DNA of 28,500 nt, taken from Brevundimonas sp. UBA5936 (GTDB lineage Bacteria > Pseudomonadota > Alphaproteobacteria > Caulobacterales > Caulobacteraceae). The notes under the pieces are model-generated. The model did not search any database. It was given only the letters and a program-made list of their open reading frames with translations, and had not been told where the DNA came from. The number at the start of each line of letters is the position of its first letter. Within the stretch, counting starts at the first letter, position 1. The stretch spans positions 719 to 29,218 of the forward strand of contig DJDA01000084.1 of assembly GCA_002430835.1 (NCBI GenBank). Reading direction: 5' to 3'. Below are positions 13,656-20,439 of the stretch, one piece after another. A program made the position numbers and the translations under genes.

Positions 13656-15839
13656 TTAGGAAACAGGGAAGCCGCGCACCTTCAGCAGGGCCGCCACGTC
13701 CGGGTTGCGGCCGCGGAACTGGCGATAGGCGTCGCCGCGATCCGTGGTGTTGCCCGGCGCCAGGATGATCGACTTGAAGCGGCCGCCGATGTCCGGATTG
13801 AAGACGTCGCCCGACTCCTCGAAGTAGGCCCAGGTGTCGGCGTCCATCACTTCCGACCACAGGTAGGAGTAGTAGCCCGCCGAATAGGCGTCCGAGGTGA
13901 ACAGGTGATTGAACTGCGGCAGGCGGTGCCGCATCACGATCTCCTTGGGCATGCCCAGACGGCCCAGGGAGGCCTTTTCGAAGGCGTCGATGTCGGTCGG
14001 CGGCGTGGCCTGGGTGTGCAGGTCCATGTCGACCAGGGCCGAGGACAGGTAGCTGACCGTGGCGTAGCCCTGGTTGAAGGTCGAGGAGGCCTCGATCTTG
14101 TCCACCAGCGCCTGCGGCATCGGCTGCTTGGTCTCGACGTGCTTCATGTAGCCGTCGAGGATCGGGCGGCTCAGCACCCAGTGCTCGTGCACCTGCGACG
14201 GATATTCCACGAAGTCGCGCGGCGTGTTGCCGAACGACGGATAGGTCACCACCGACGAGAAGTAGTGCAGGGCGTGGCCGAACTCGTGGAACAGGGTCTC
14301 GGCGTCGTCCAGCGAGATCAGCAGCGGCTGACCGTCCGGCGCCTTGACGAAGTTGTTGTTGTTCGAGGCCAGGATCGGCTTCGAACCCGTCAGCTTCGAG
14401 AACGAGCGATAGGTGGTCATCCAGGCGCCCGAACGCTTGCCCGGACGGGCGAAGTCATCGGCGTAGTAGAGGCCGATCAGCTTGCCGGTGGCCTTGTCGG
14501 TGACCTCATAGGTGGTCACGTCCGGCTCGAAGGTCGAGACGGTTCCCTTGGGCAGTGGCTTGAAGACGAAGCCGTACAGGCGCTCGGCCATGTAGAAGGA
14601 GGCCGCGCGCACGGCGTGCAGTTCGAAGTAGGGCTTCAGCTCGTTCTGATCGAGGTCGTACTTCGCCTTACGCACCTTCTCGGCGTAGTAGAGGTAGTCC
14701 CACGGCTCGATGTCGTGACCGGCGATCGCCTTCATGTCGGCGACTTCCTCGGCGACGCGGGCCTTGGCCGGGGCCCAGACACGCTGCATCAGGTCCATCG
14801 CCGCGGCCGGGGTCTTGGCCATGGTGTCCTGCATGCGCCATTCGGCGTGGTTGCCGAAGCCCAGCAGGCGGGCGCGCTGCTGACGCAGGGCGACGATGCG
14901 GGCGATGGTCGACTTGGTGTCGTTGGCGTCGCCGTTGTCGCCGCGCTTGGCGAACTTGGTCCAGACCTGCTGACGCAGGGCGCGGTCGTCGGCGAAGGTC
15001 AGGAAGGGATCGACGCTGGAGCGGGTGTTGACGATAGCCCAGCCCTGGACGTTGCGCGTGCGCGCGGCCGCGGCGGCGGCGGCCTTGTTCGAGTCCGGCA
15101 GGCCCTTCAGACCGGCCTCATTGGCGATGACGGTCCAGGTGTTCTCGTCGGCGACCACCTTCTGGCCGAAGCCGGTGAAGGCGTTCGACAGGTCGGTGTT
15201 GATGCGGCCCAGCTCGGCCTTGCCGGCGGCGTTCAGGGCGGCGCCGTTGCGCACGAAGGCGTCGCGGCTGCGTTCGGCCAGACGCTTCTGCTGGGCGTTC
15301 AGGCCCGCCGCGTCGGCGCCGTCGGCCACGGCCTTGATGCGGGCGAACAGCTTCTCGTTGAAGGTGATCTCGTCCGAGGCGGCCGACAGGATCGGCGACA
15401 GCTCGGTCTCCAGCACGTCCCACTGCTCGCCGCCGATGTTCGAGGTCATGACGCTGAACACGTTCATGGCGCGGTCCAGCGGCTCGCCGACCATCTCCAT
15501 CGCCGCCATGGTGTTGGCGAAGGTCGGGGCTTCGGCGTTGTTCGCGATCGCGGCGATGTCGGCGCGTTGCAGTTCGATGCCTTCCAGGATGGCTTCGCGC
15601 ATCTTGGGCGCCGTCACCTTGTCCCACGGCGGCACGCCCTCATAGGGGCCGGTCCAGGGCTGCAGCAGCTCGGCGCGCGGCGCGGCGGCAGGCAGGACGG
15701 CGCGGGCGATGCGGGCCTCATCGGCGGTCGTCAGGGCGGCGACGGCGCCGCTCACGGCGTTCTCCACGGTCCCGGCCGAGGCGCAGCCCGACAGGGCGAA
15801 GAGGCTCGCGCCCCCGATGAGAAGATGACGTCTGTGCAT
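13656..15839 (-). CDS. M3 family metallopeptidase, peptidyl-dipeptidase Dcp-like lipoprotein
   Basis: A zinc oligopeptidase of family M3, probably a peptidyl-dipeptidase (Dcp) removing C-terminal dipeptides. The 727-residue protein carries the zinc motif His518-Glu519-Phe-Gly-His522 (LFHEFGHALHYF), followed by the third-ligand region and FVEYPSQVHEHW. The N-terminus MHRRHLLIGGASLFALSGCASAG is a lipoprotein signal with lipobox LSGC and Cys19, so it is likely anchored in the periplasm. The RR pair before the hydrophobic stretch could also suit Tat export. ATG 15839 has GGGAG just upstream. It is divergent from murI with a 121-nt spacer and has its own terminator at 13572-13602. Role: peptide turnover, inferred. 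Confidence 0.93.
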   Translation of the reverse strand: MHRRHLLIGGASLFALSGCASAGTVENAVSGAVAALTTADEARIARAVLPAAAPRAELLQPWTGPYEGVPPWDKVTAPKMREAILEGIELQRADIAAIANNAEAPTFANTMAAMEMVGEPLDRAMNVFSVMTSNIGGEQWDVLETELSPILSAASDEITFNEKLFARIKAVADGADAAGLNAQQKRLAERSRDAFVRNGAALNAAGKAELGRINTDLSNAFTGFGQKVVADENTWTVIANEAGLKGLPDSNKAAAAAAARTRNVQGWAIVNTRSSVDPFLTFADDRALRQQVWTKFAKRGDNGDANDTKSTIARIVALRQQRARLLGFGNHAEWRMQDTMAKTPAAAMDLMQRVWAPAKARVAEEVADMKAIAGHDIEPWDYLYYAEKVRKAKYDLDQNELKPYFELHAVRAASFYMAERLYGFVFKPLPKGTVSTFEPDVTTYEVTDKATGKLIGLYYADDFARPGKRSGAWMTTYRSFSKLTGSKPILASNNNNFVKAPDGQPLLISLDDAETLFHEFGHALHYFSSVVTYPSFGNTPRDFVEYPSQVHEHWVLSRPILDGYMKHVETKQPMPQALVDKIEASSTFNQGYATVSYLSSALVDMDLHTQATPPTDIDAFEKASLGRLGMPKEIVMRHRLPQFNHLFTSDAYSAGYYSYLWSEVMDADTWAYFEESGDVFNPDIGGRFKSIILAPGNTTDRGDAYRQFRGRNPDVAALLKVRGFPVS

Positions 15840-15923
15840 CCAGGTCTCCCAACCATAGCTGTTTCGGACGTCCTTCGGCGCAGCGGCCCCCGACGTCGCA
15901 TAAATCCGGTTTAGTCCTAACTA

Positions 15924-15951
15924 TTGGACGGCGAAACCCCGCGAGGCTAAA
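15924..15951 (+). promoter_or_regulatory. Candidate housekeeping promoter of murI (possibly leaderless)
   Basis: TTGGAC (15924-15929), 16 nt, GCTAAA (15946-15951). The -10 resembles the Caulobacter-type GCTANAWC element. A start 6-8 nt downstream would fall 2-4 nt before the murI ATG at 15961, and no Shine-Dalgarno sequence is visible. This suggests a leaderless or near-leaderless mRNA, which is common in Caulobacterales. Confidence 0.35.
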
Positions 15952-15960
15952 GGCCGCTGC

Positions 15961-16824
15961 ATGGCGATAGGCGTTTTCGACTCCGGCGTGGGGGGCCTGA
16001 CGGTCCACCGCGAACTCACGACCCGCTTTCCGACGCGGGACTTCATCTATCTGGGCGATCAGGCCCACGCTCCCTATGGCGGGCGCAACGGCGAGGATAT
16101 CGTCGAACTGACGCGCGCCGGGTGCGAGCGCCTGTTCGAGGCGGGCGCCTCCGTAGTCGTGCTGGCCTGCAACACGGCCTCGGCCATCGCCCTGCGTCGC
16201 CTGCAGCAGACCTGGATTCCGGGGATGCGCGAAAAGCTGGGCCGCCCGGTCAACGTCCTGGGCATCATCGTCCCGACCATCGAGGCCGCCACCGGCCTGC
16301 CCTGGTCGTTCGAGGCCGAGCGCAACGGCCGACTGGAAGGCGAGAAGAAGCAGGCGATCGACATCACCGGCGTCTTCTGCACCGCCGCCACGGCCATGAG
16401 CCGGGTCTATGAGATCGAGATCGACAAGCGCCGCGACGATCTGGCCGTCTTCACCGAGGCCTGCCCCGGTCTGGCCGGTCTGATTGAGCTGGGCGCCCCG
16501 CCGGAAGAGCTGAAGGTGGTCGTCGACGACCACGTCGACGCCCTGCGCCGCCGCATCGGCCGCCACCCGGACAAGGCCATCCTGGGCTGCACCCACTATG
16601 AGATCGTGGCCGACCTGTTCGCCCAGGCCCTGCCGCCCGGCGTCCAGGTCATCAGCCAGCCCGCCGCCGTGGCCGACTCTCTGGAGCGCTATTTCGACCG
16701 CCACCCGGAATACGAACTAGGCTCGTCGGCGCGCCGCGACTTCCTGACCACGGGAACGCCCGGCCCGCAGTCGGACCTGGTCGCCCAATTCTGGGGCGCG
16801 CCCCTGACGTTCGATCAGGCCTGA
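15961..16824 (+). CDS. murI: Glutamate racemase
   Basis: Interconverts L- and D-glutamate, supplying D-Glu for peptidoglycan. At 287 residues it has typical length. It carries the cofactor-independent racemase signature: FDSGVGGLTV with Asp7 and Ser8, first catalytic Cys70 in LACNTASA, second catalytic Cys210 in GCTHYE with neighbouring His212, and DQAHAPYG near residues 33-40. ATG 15961 gives MAIGVFDSGVGG, with almost no residues before the first strand, as expected. There is no ribosome-binding site, but a candidate promoter lies very close. The gene ends 11 nt before the convergent lipoprotein gene and shows no own terminator. Confidence 0.96.
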   Translation: MAIGVFDSGVGGLTVHRELTTRFPTRDFIYLGDQAHAPYGGRNGEDIVELTRAGCERLFEAGASVVVLACNTASAIALRRLQQTWIPGMREKLGRPVNVLGIIVPTIEAATGLPWSFEAERNGRLEGEKKQAIDITGVFCTAATAMSRVYEIEIDKRRDDLAVFTEACPGLAGLIELGAPPEELKVVVDDHVDALRRRIGRHPDKAILGCTHYEIVADLFAQALPPGVQVISQPAAVADSLERYFDRHPEYELGSSARRDFLTTGTPGPQSDLVAQFWGAPLTFDQA

Positions 16825-16835
16825 GACAAGGCCCG

Positions 16836-17348
16836 CTATTCGGCGGAACGCGCCCCGTTGCGTCGCTGGCCGAAGGTCGGGGCCCGCTCCTTCTGCTGCG
16901 CCCAATAGGCCGGGCCGTCGTCCGGCTTGAACATGGTGCGCGGCACGCCGTTGCGGTCCACCACGGCGAAGGTGTTGGTCGAAGCCTGATAGAACAGGGT
17001 GTCGCCGTTCGGCCGCTTGACCGTCTCGGTGCCGGACGGCGTGCTCTCGGTGAAGGCCTGAACCTTCTGCAGATAATCCTCGGCCGACCTGGCGCCGAAG
17101 TCCGCGCCGTTGCGCTCATACAGCCGCTGCACCTTGGCGTCGGCGGTTTCCCGCCGATTGGCCGTGACCGGCGGCTTGGCCGCTTCCAGCGACGCAGCAT
17201 CCGCCACGCCGTCTTGCGCCCCCTCTGAAACCAGGCCGACCGGTTCGGCCGTGCTGCGATCCCGCGTCTCGACCGCCGAGCCGCCGCTGTCGCATCCCGC
17301 CAGAACCAGAACCGCCGCAGCCAGGGCCGCAGACATCCGCACATGCAT
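16836..17348 (-). CDS. Lipoprotein with C-terminal domain resembling polymorphic-toxin (BECR-type) nuclease modules
   Basis: A 170-residue predicted lipoprotein: signal MHVRMSAALAAAVLVLAGC with lipobox LAGC and Cys19, then a low-complexity linker to about residue 80. The C-terminal 85 residues run RLYERNGADFGARSAEDYLQ, then RPNGDTLFYQASTNTFAV and GVPRTMFKPDDGPAYW. This order (G-x-x-F...eeY..., GD-x-x-x-Y-x-x-x-TN-x-FAV, RT-x-FKP) is one I recall from C-terminal modules of contact-dependent and phage-linked toxins of the Barnase-EndoU-ColicinE5/D-RelE group. I could not verify this. Catalytic competence is unknown and no immunity gene is evident. ATG 17348 has a strong AGGAGG (17361-17356). 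A perfect LexA box lies 50 nt upstream. Confidence 0.8.
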   Translation of the reverse strand: MHVRMSAALAAAVLVLAGCDSGGSAVETRDRSTAEPVGLVSEGAQDGVADAASLEAAKPPVTANRRETADAKVQRLYERNGADFGARSAEDYLQKVQAFTESTPSGTETVKRPNGDTLFYQASTNTFAVVDRNGVPRTMFKPDDGPAYWAQQKERAPTFGQRRNGARSAE

Positions 17349-17397
17349 GGCATCCCCTCCTGAAAACCCGCCGAACGCAGTTAGGCATACAATTTTT

Positions 17398-17412
17398 GTT
17401 CCGGCAATGTTC
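17398..17412 (-). promoter_or_regulatory. LexA-binding site (SOS box) between the lipoprotein gene and coaBC
   Basis: GTTC (17398-17401), seven bases CGGCAAT, GTTC (17409-17412): an exact GTTC-N7-GTTC operator, differing from the mmcB box at only two spacer bases. It is in the same orientation relative to the minus-strand lipoprotein gene as the first box is to mmcB. The distance to the lipoprotein ATG is 50 nt, suitable for covering a promoter. The distance to coaBC (plus strand) is 70 nt, and the box lies well upstream of coaBC's candidate -10. The lipoprotein is therefore the likelier target. Confidence 0.75.
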
Positions 17413-17466
17413 CATTGACGGAAACGTCAGCGACGTCGCTTTGTCTCGACGCCGTCACCCCGCCCG

Positions 17467-17472
17467 GCTACA
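17467..17472 (+). promoter_or_regulatory. Candidate -10 element of coaBC
   Basis: GCTACA (17467-17472), followed by GA, fits the Caulobacter-type GCTANAWC -10 element. It ends 10 nt before the coaBC ATG, so the transcript would be nearly leaderless, in line with the absence of a Shine-Dalgarno sequence. No convincing -35 element was found at the usual spacing, so this is tentative. Confidence 0.3.
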
Positions 17473-17481
17473 GATTTCACC

Positions 17482-18705
17482 ATGACCGCACCCTCGCTTT
17501 CCGGCCACAAAATCCTGCTGATCGTCGGCGGCGGCATCGCCGCCTATAAGGCGCTGGAGCTGATCCGCCTGTTCAAGAAGGCGGACGCCGAGGTGATGGC
17601 CGTGTTGACCAAGGCCGGCGCCGAGTTCGTCACCCCCATGTCGCTGGCGGCCCTGACCGGCCATCCGGTGCGGCAGGATCTGTTCATGCCGGAAGACGAG
17701 ACGGCCATGGGCCATATCGAGCTGTCGCGCTGGGCCGATCTGGTGGTGGTGGCGCCCGCCACGGCCGGACTGATCGCCAAGGCCGCCAACGGCATGGCCG
17801 ACGACCTGGCCTCAACCACGCTTCTGGCCACCGACAAGAAGGTGCTGCTGGCCCCGGCCATGAACGTGCGCATGTGGCTGCACCCGGCGGTGCGGGCCAA
17901 TGTCGAGCGGCTGAAGGGCTTCGACGGCTTTCACGGCATGGCCGTGGTCGGGCCGGACGACGGGATCATGGCCTGCGGCGAGTTCGGGCCGGGCCGCATG
18001 GCCGAACCCCCGGTCATCTTCGACGCCGTCGCCCGCCTGCTGGCGGGACCGGACGGCCGCCCGCTGACGGGTCGGACCGCCGTGGTCACGGCCGGGCCGA
18101 CCTTCGAGCCGATCGACCCTGTACGCGGCCTGACCAACCGTTCCAGCGGCAAGCAGGGCTACGCCGTCGCCGCCGCCCTGGCCGAGCTGGGCGCACAGGT
18201 GACGCTGATCTCCGGCCCGGTGGCTCTGGACGCGCCCGTCGGCGTGACCCGCGTCTGGGTCGAGGCCGCCACTGAGATGAAAGCCGCCGTCGAGGCGGCT
18301 CTTCCCGCCGACATCGCCGTGATGAGCGCCGCCGTGGCCGACTGGCGCGTGGACGGCGTCGCCTCAGGCAAGATCAAAAAGAAGCCGGGCGGTCCGCCGT
18401 CGCTGGCCCTGATCGAGAACCCCGACATCCTGGCGGGCGTCTCCGCCCCCGGTCCGCGCCGTCCGAAACTGGTGGTCGGCTTCGCCGCCGAGACCAGCGA
18501 CCTGGAGGCCAACGCCCGCGCCAAGCTGTCGCGCAAGGGGTGCGACTGGATCGTCGGCAACGACGTCTCGGACGAGGTCTTCGGTTCGGACGGCAACGCC
18601 GTGACCCTGTTCACCCAGGACGGCTCCGAGCCCTGGCCGCGCCAGTCCAAGACCGAGGTGGCGCGCAAACTGGCCCTGCGCATCGCCGATCACTTCAAGG
18701 CCTAG
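17482..18705 (+). CDS. coaBC: Bifunctional phosphopantothenoylcysteine decarboxylase / phosphopantothenate-cysteine ligase (CoaBC, Dfp)
   Basis: Performs two coenzyme A steps: CTP-dependent coupling of cysteine to 4'-phosphopantothenate, then FMN-dependent decarboxylation to 4'-phosphopantetheine. The 407-residue protein has the N-terminal CoaC flavoprotein domain (about 1-185), with GGGIAAYKALELIR, active-site His in MGHIELSRWAD, PAMNVRMW, and the substrate-clamp Cys in DGIMACGEFGPGRM. The C-terminal CoaB domain has VVTAGPTFEPIDPVRGLTNRSSGKQGYA, AVADWRV, and KIKKKPG with the lysines of the ligase. It lies 16 nt before dut, which indicates a coaBC-dut operon, a common arrangement. A candidate -10 sits very close to the ATG. 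Confidence 0.97.
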   Translation: MTAPSLSGHKILLIVGGGIAAYKALELIRLFKKADAEVMAVLTKAGAEFVTPMSLAALTGHPVRQDLFMPEDETAMGHIELSRWADLVVVAPATAGLIAKAANGMADDLASTTLLATDKKVLLAPAMNVRMWLHPAVRANVERLKGFDGFHGMAVVGPDDGIMACGEFGPGRMAEPPVIFDAVARLLAGPDGRPLTGRTAVVTAGPTFEPIDPVRGLTNRSSGKQGYAVAAALAELGAQVTLISGPVALDAPVGVTRVWVEAATEMKAAVEAALPADIAVMSAAVADWRVDGVASGKIKKKPGGPPSLALIENPDILAGVSAPGPRRPKLVVGFAAETSDLEANARAKLSRKGCDWIVGNDVSDEVFGSDGNAVTLFTQDGSEPWPRQSKTEVARKLALRIADHFKA

Positions 18706-18721
18706 AAGAGACCTCCCCGTC

Positions 18722-19171
18722 ATGACCACCATCCGTGTCGAACGCCTGCCCCACGCCGAGGGCCTGGCCCTGCCCGCCTATGAGACCGCCGGCTCGGCGG
18801 GCATGGACCTGCGCGCCGCCATCGGCGATGGCGAGACGCTGGTGCTGGAGCCGGGCCAGCGCAAGCTGGTCCCGACCGGGCTGAAGATCGCCCTGGAGCC
18901 CGGCTATGAGGCCCAGGTGCGCCCGCGTTCGGGCCTGGCGCTGAAGCACGGCATCTCAGCGCCCAATTCGCCGGGCACCATCGACAGCGACTATCGCGGC
19001 GAGGTCGGGGTCATCCTGATCAACCACGGCGAGCTGCCGTTCGAGATCAAGCGCGGCGACCGCATCGCCCAGATGGTCATCGCCCGCTACGAGCAGGCCC
19101 GGATGGTCGAGGTCGAGGCGGTGGACGAGACCGCGCGCGGCGGCGGCGGCTTCGGCTCAACCGGACGTTGA
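18722..19171 (+). CDS. dut: dUTP diphosphatase (dUTPase)
   Basis: Hydrolyses dUTP to dUMP and pyrophosphate, keeping uracil out of DNA and feeding thymidylate synthesis. The trimeric enzyme family's five motifs are all visible in the 149 residues: AGSAGMDLRAA (1), RPRSGLALKHGI (2), NSPGTIDSDYRGEVGVILIN with the catalytic Asp (3), GDRIAQMVI (4), and the flexible C-terminal arm RGGGGFGSTGR (5). ATG 18722 lies 16 nt after coaBC with GAGACC upstream. Co-transcription with coaBC is likely. No terminator is seen before the BLUF gene 48 nt on. Confidence 0.97.
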   Translation: MTTIRVERLPHAEGLALPAYETAGSAGMDLRAAIGDGETLVLEPGQRKLVPTGLKIALEPGYEAQVRPRSGLALKHGISAPNSPGTIDSDYRGEVGVILINHGELPFEIKRGDRIAQMVIARYEQARMVEVEAVDETARGGGGFGSTGR

Positions 19172-19219
19172 CGCCAACCCTACTTTCGCATCCTTAGATA
19201 CTGGTCTAGCGTGGCCGTC

Positions 19220-19621
19220 ATGAACACGCTGGATCAGCTTGTCTATTGCAGCCGCTCGCAACTGGCGCCGGACGATGAACGGGCTGCGCTCCTCGACATC
19301 GTTCACGTCGCCGCCTTCCTGAACGCCCGCAACGGCATCACGGGGGCGCTGGCCCTGCAGGACGGCGTGTTCGTTCAGTGCCTGGAAGGCTCCCCCACCG
19401 CGCTCGACATCCTGATGCTGCACCTGCATTTCGACGAGCGGCATGAAGAGATCGAGGTCATGGCGCGCGGACGCATTGAGCGCCGCGCCTTCCCCGCCTG
19501 GGGCATGACCGTTCCGGCGCAGAGCCCGTGCGACACGCTCAGCCGCCTGATCGCGCAGCGCTCCGACGACCTGGCCGCCTGGCGCGAGGCCATGGGCGCC
19601 CTGCTGACCGAACCGGCCTGA
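19220..19621 (+). CDS. Stand-alone BLUF-domain blue-light photoreceptor
   Basis: A 133-residue protein consisting of one BLUF (FAD-binding, blue-light-sensing) domain plus a short helical tail. Residues of the photocycle are present: Tyr9 in QLVYCS, the Asn in LNARNGITG, the Gln in FVQCLEG, and the W-x-M end of the core (FPAWGM). The C-terminal SRLIAQRSDDLAAWREAMGALL would form the capping helices. There is no fused output domain, so it must signal through a partner, as PixD/BlrB-type proteins do; no partner is evident nearby. I prefer ATG 19220; an in-frame GTG at 19211 would add three residues. It could be cotranscribed with dut. Confidence 0.87.
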   Translation: MNTLDQLVYCSRSQLAPDDERAALLDIVHVAAFLNARNGITGALALQDGVFVQCLEGSPTALDILMLHLHFDERHEEIEVMARGRIERRAFPAWGMTVPAQSPCDTLSRLIAQRSDDLAAWREAMGALLTEPA

Positions 19622-19625
19622 CACC

Positions 19626-19662
19626 CTCAAGCAACGAGCCGCCGCGCGGCGAGCGATAACGC
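19626..19662. repeat. Possible diverged copy D of the intergenic hairpin element
   Basis: CTCAAG (19626-19631), then a GC hairpin centred on CGCCGCGCGGCG, then GCGATAACGC. The ends match the CTCAAG...GATA frame of copies A-C, but the inner stem and loop differ and lack the GAA loop. It lies between the convergent BLUF and dapB genes, again in a 3'-end region. Confidence 0.4.
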
Positions 19663-19689
19663 GGGGAGCGCGCCAGCGCCCCTCCAACA

Positions 19690-20439
19690 TCACGCCTGCC
19701 GGAAGCCCAGCACGTCCTGCATGTCGTAGAGGCCGGGGCGGCGGTTGCGCACCCAGGCGGCGGCGGCCACGGCGCCCTTGGCGAACAGGCTGCGGTCCAT
19801 GGCCGAGTGCGACAGGGTCAGCATCTCGTCTTCCGAGGCGAACATGACGGTGTGGTCGCCGATCACCCCGCCCGCCCGCAGGCTGGCGAAGCCGATCTTG
19901 CCCGTTTCGCGCGGGCCGGTGATGCCGTCATAGGGAGCGCTGCGCAGTTCCTTCAGATCGCGGCCCCGGCCGTTGGCGGCGGCCTCGCCCAGCATCAGGG
20001 CCGTGCCCGAGGGGGCGTCGACCTTGCGCCGGTGATGCGTCTCCAGCACCTCGATGTCCCAGTCGCGCGCATCCAGCCGCAGGGCGGCGTGCTCGACCAG
20101 GCCGATCAGGATGTTCACGCCCAGCGAGAAATTGCCGCTCATGACGATGGCGATCTTGTCGGCGGCGGCCTCGATCTCGGCCTCCTGTTCCGGCGTCAGG
20201 CCGGTGGAGCCGACGACCAGGGCCGGTCCGCCCGCCGCAGCGCAGGCCTTGGCCAGGGCGACCGAAGCCTCGGGCGTCGAGAAGTCGATGATGACGTCGC
20301 ACAGCTTCAGGTCGACCGTCTCGCCACGATCGAAACGGGCGGCGACCACCACGTCCTCGCGGGCGTCCAGAACCTGAGAAACGGCGCGGCCCATGCGGCC
20401 CCGGGCGCCGGAGATGCCGGCGTGGAAGATGTCGCTCAC
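19690..20439 (-). CDS. dapB: 4-hydroxy-tetrahydrodipicolinate reductase
   Basis: Reduces 4-hydroxy-tetrahydrodipicolinate to tetrahydrodipicolinate with NAD(P)H, in the lysine and meso-diaminopimelate pathway. The 249-residue protein shows the nucleotide-binding GISGARGRMG, the DFSTPEA and VVGSTG strands, and the DapB signature with His135-His136 and Lys139 (ETHHRRKVDAPSGTA). GFASLRAGGVIGDHTVMF follows in the C-terminal domain. The start is GTG (20437-20439), overlapping the dnaJ stop by 4 nt (GTGA), so it is probably translated by coupling with dnaJ and would be co-expressed with the chaperone gene. No terminator is obvious after it; repeat copy D lies there. Confidence 0.95.
   Translation of the reverse strand: MSDIFHAGISGARGRMGRAVSQVLDAREDVVVAARFDRGETVDLKLCDVIIDFSTPEASVALAKACAAAGGPALVVGSTGLTPEQEAEIEAAADKIAIVMSGNFSLGVNILIGLVEHAALRLDARDWDIEVLETHHRRKVDAPSGTALMLGEAAANGRGRDLKELRSAPYDGITGPRETGKIGFASLRAGGVIGDHTVMFASEDEMLTLSHSAMDRSLFAKGAVAAAAWVRNRRPGLYDMQDVLGFRQA

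Noticed and set aside
13905..15914. Very long plus-strand frame opposite the M3 peptidase
   Set aside because: It is antisense to a full-length, motif-complete metallopeptidase. Its composition (rich in Gly, Val, Arg, His and Gln) is the usual shadow of a high-GC gene.
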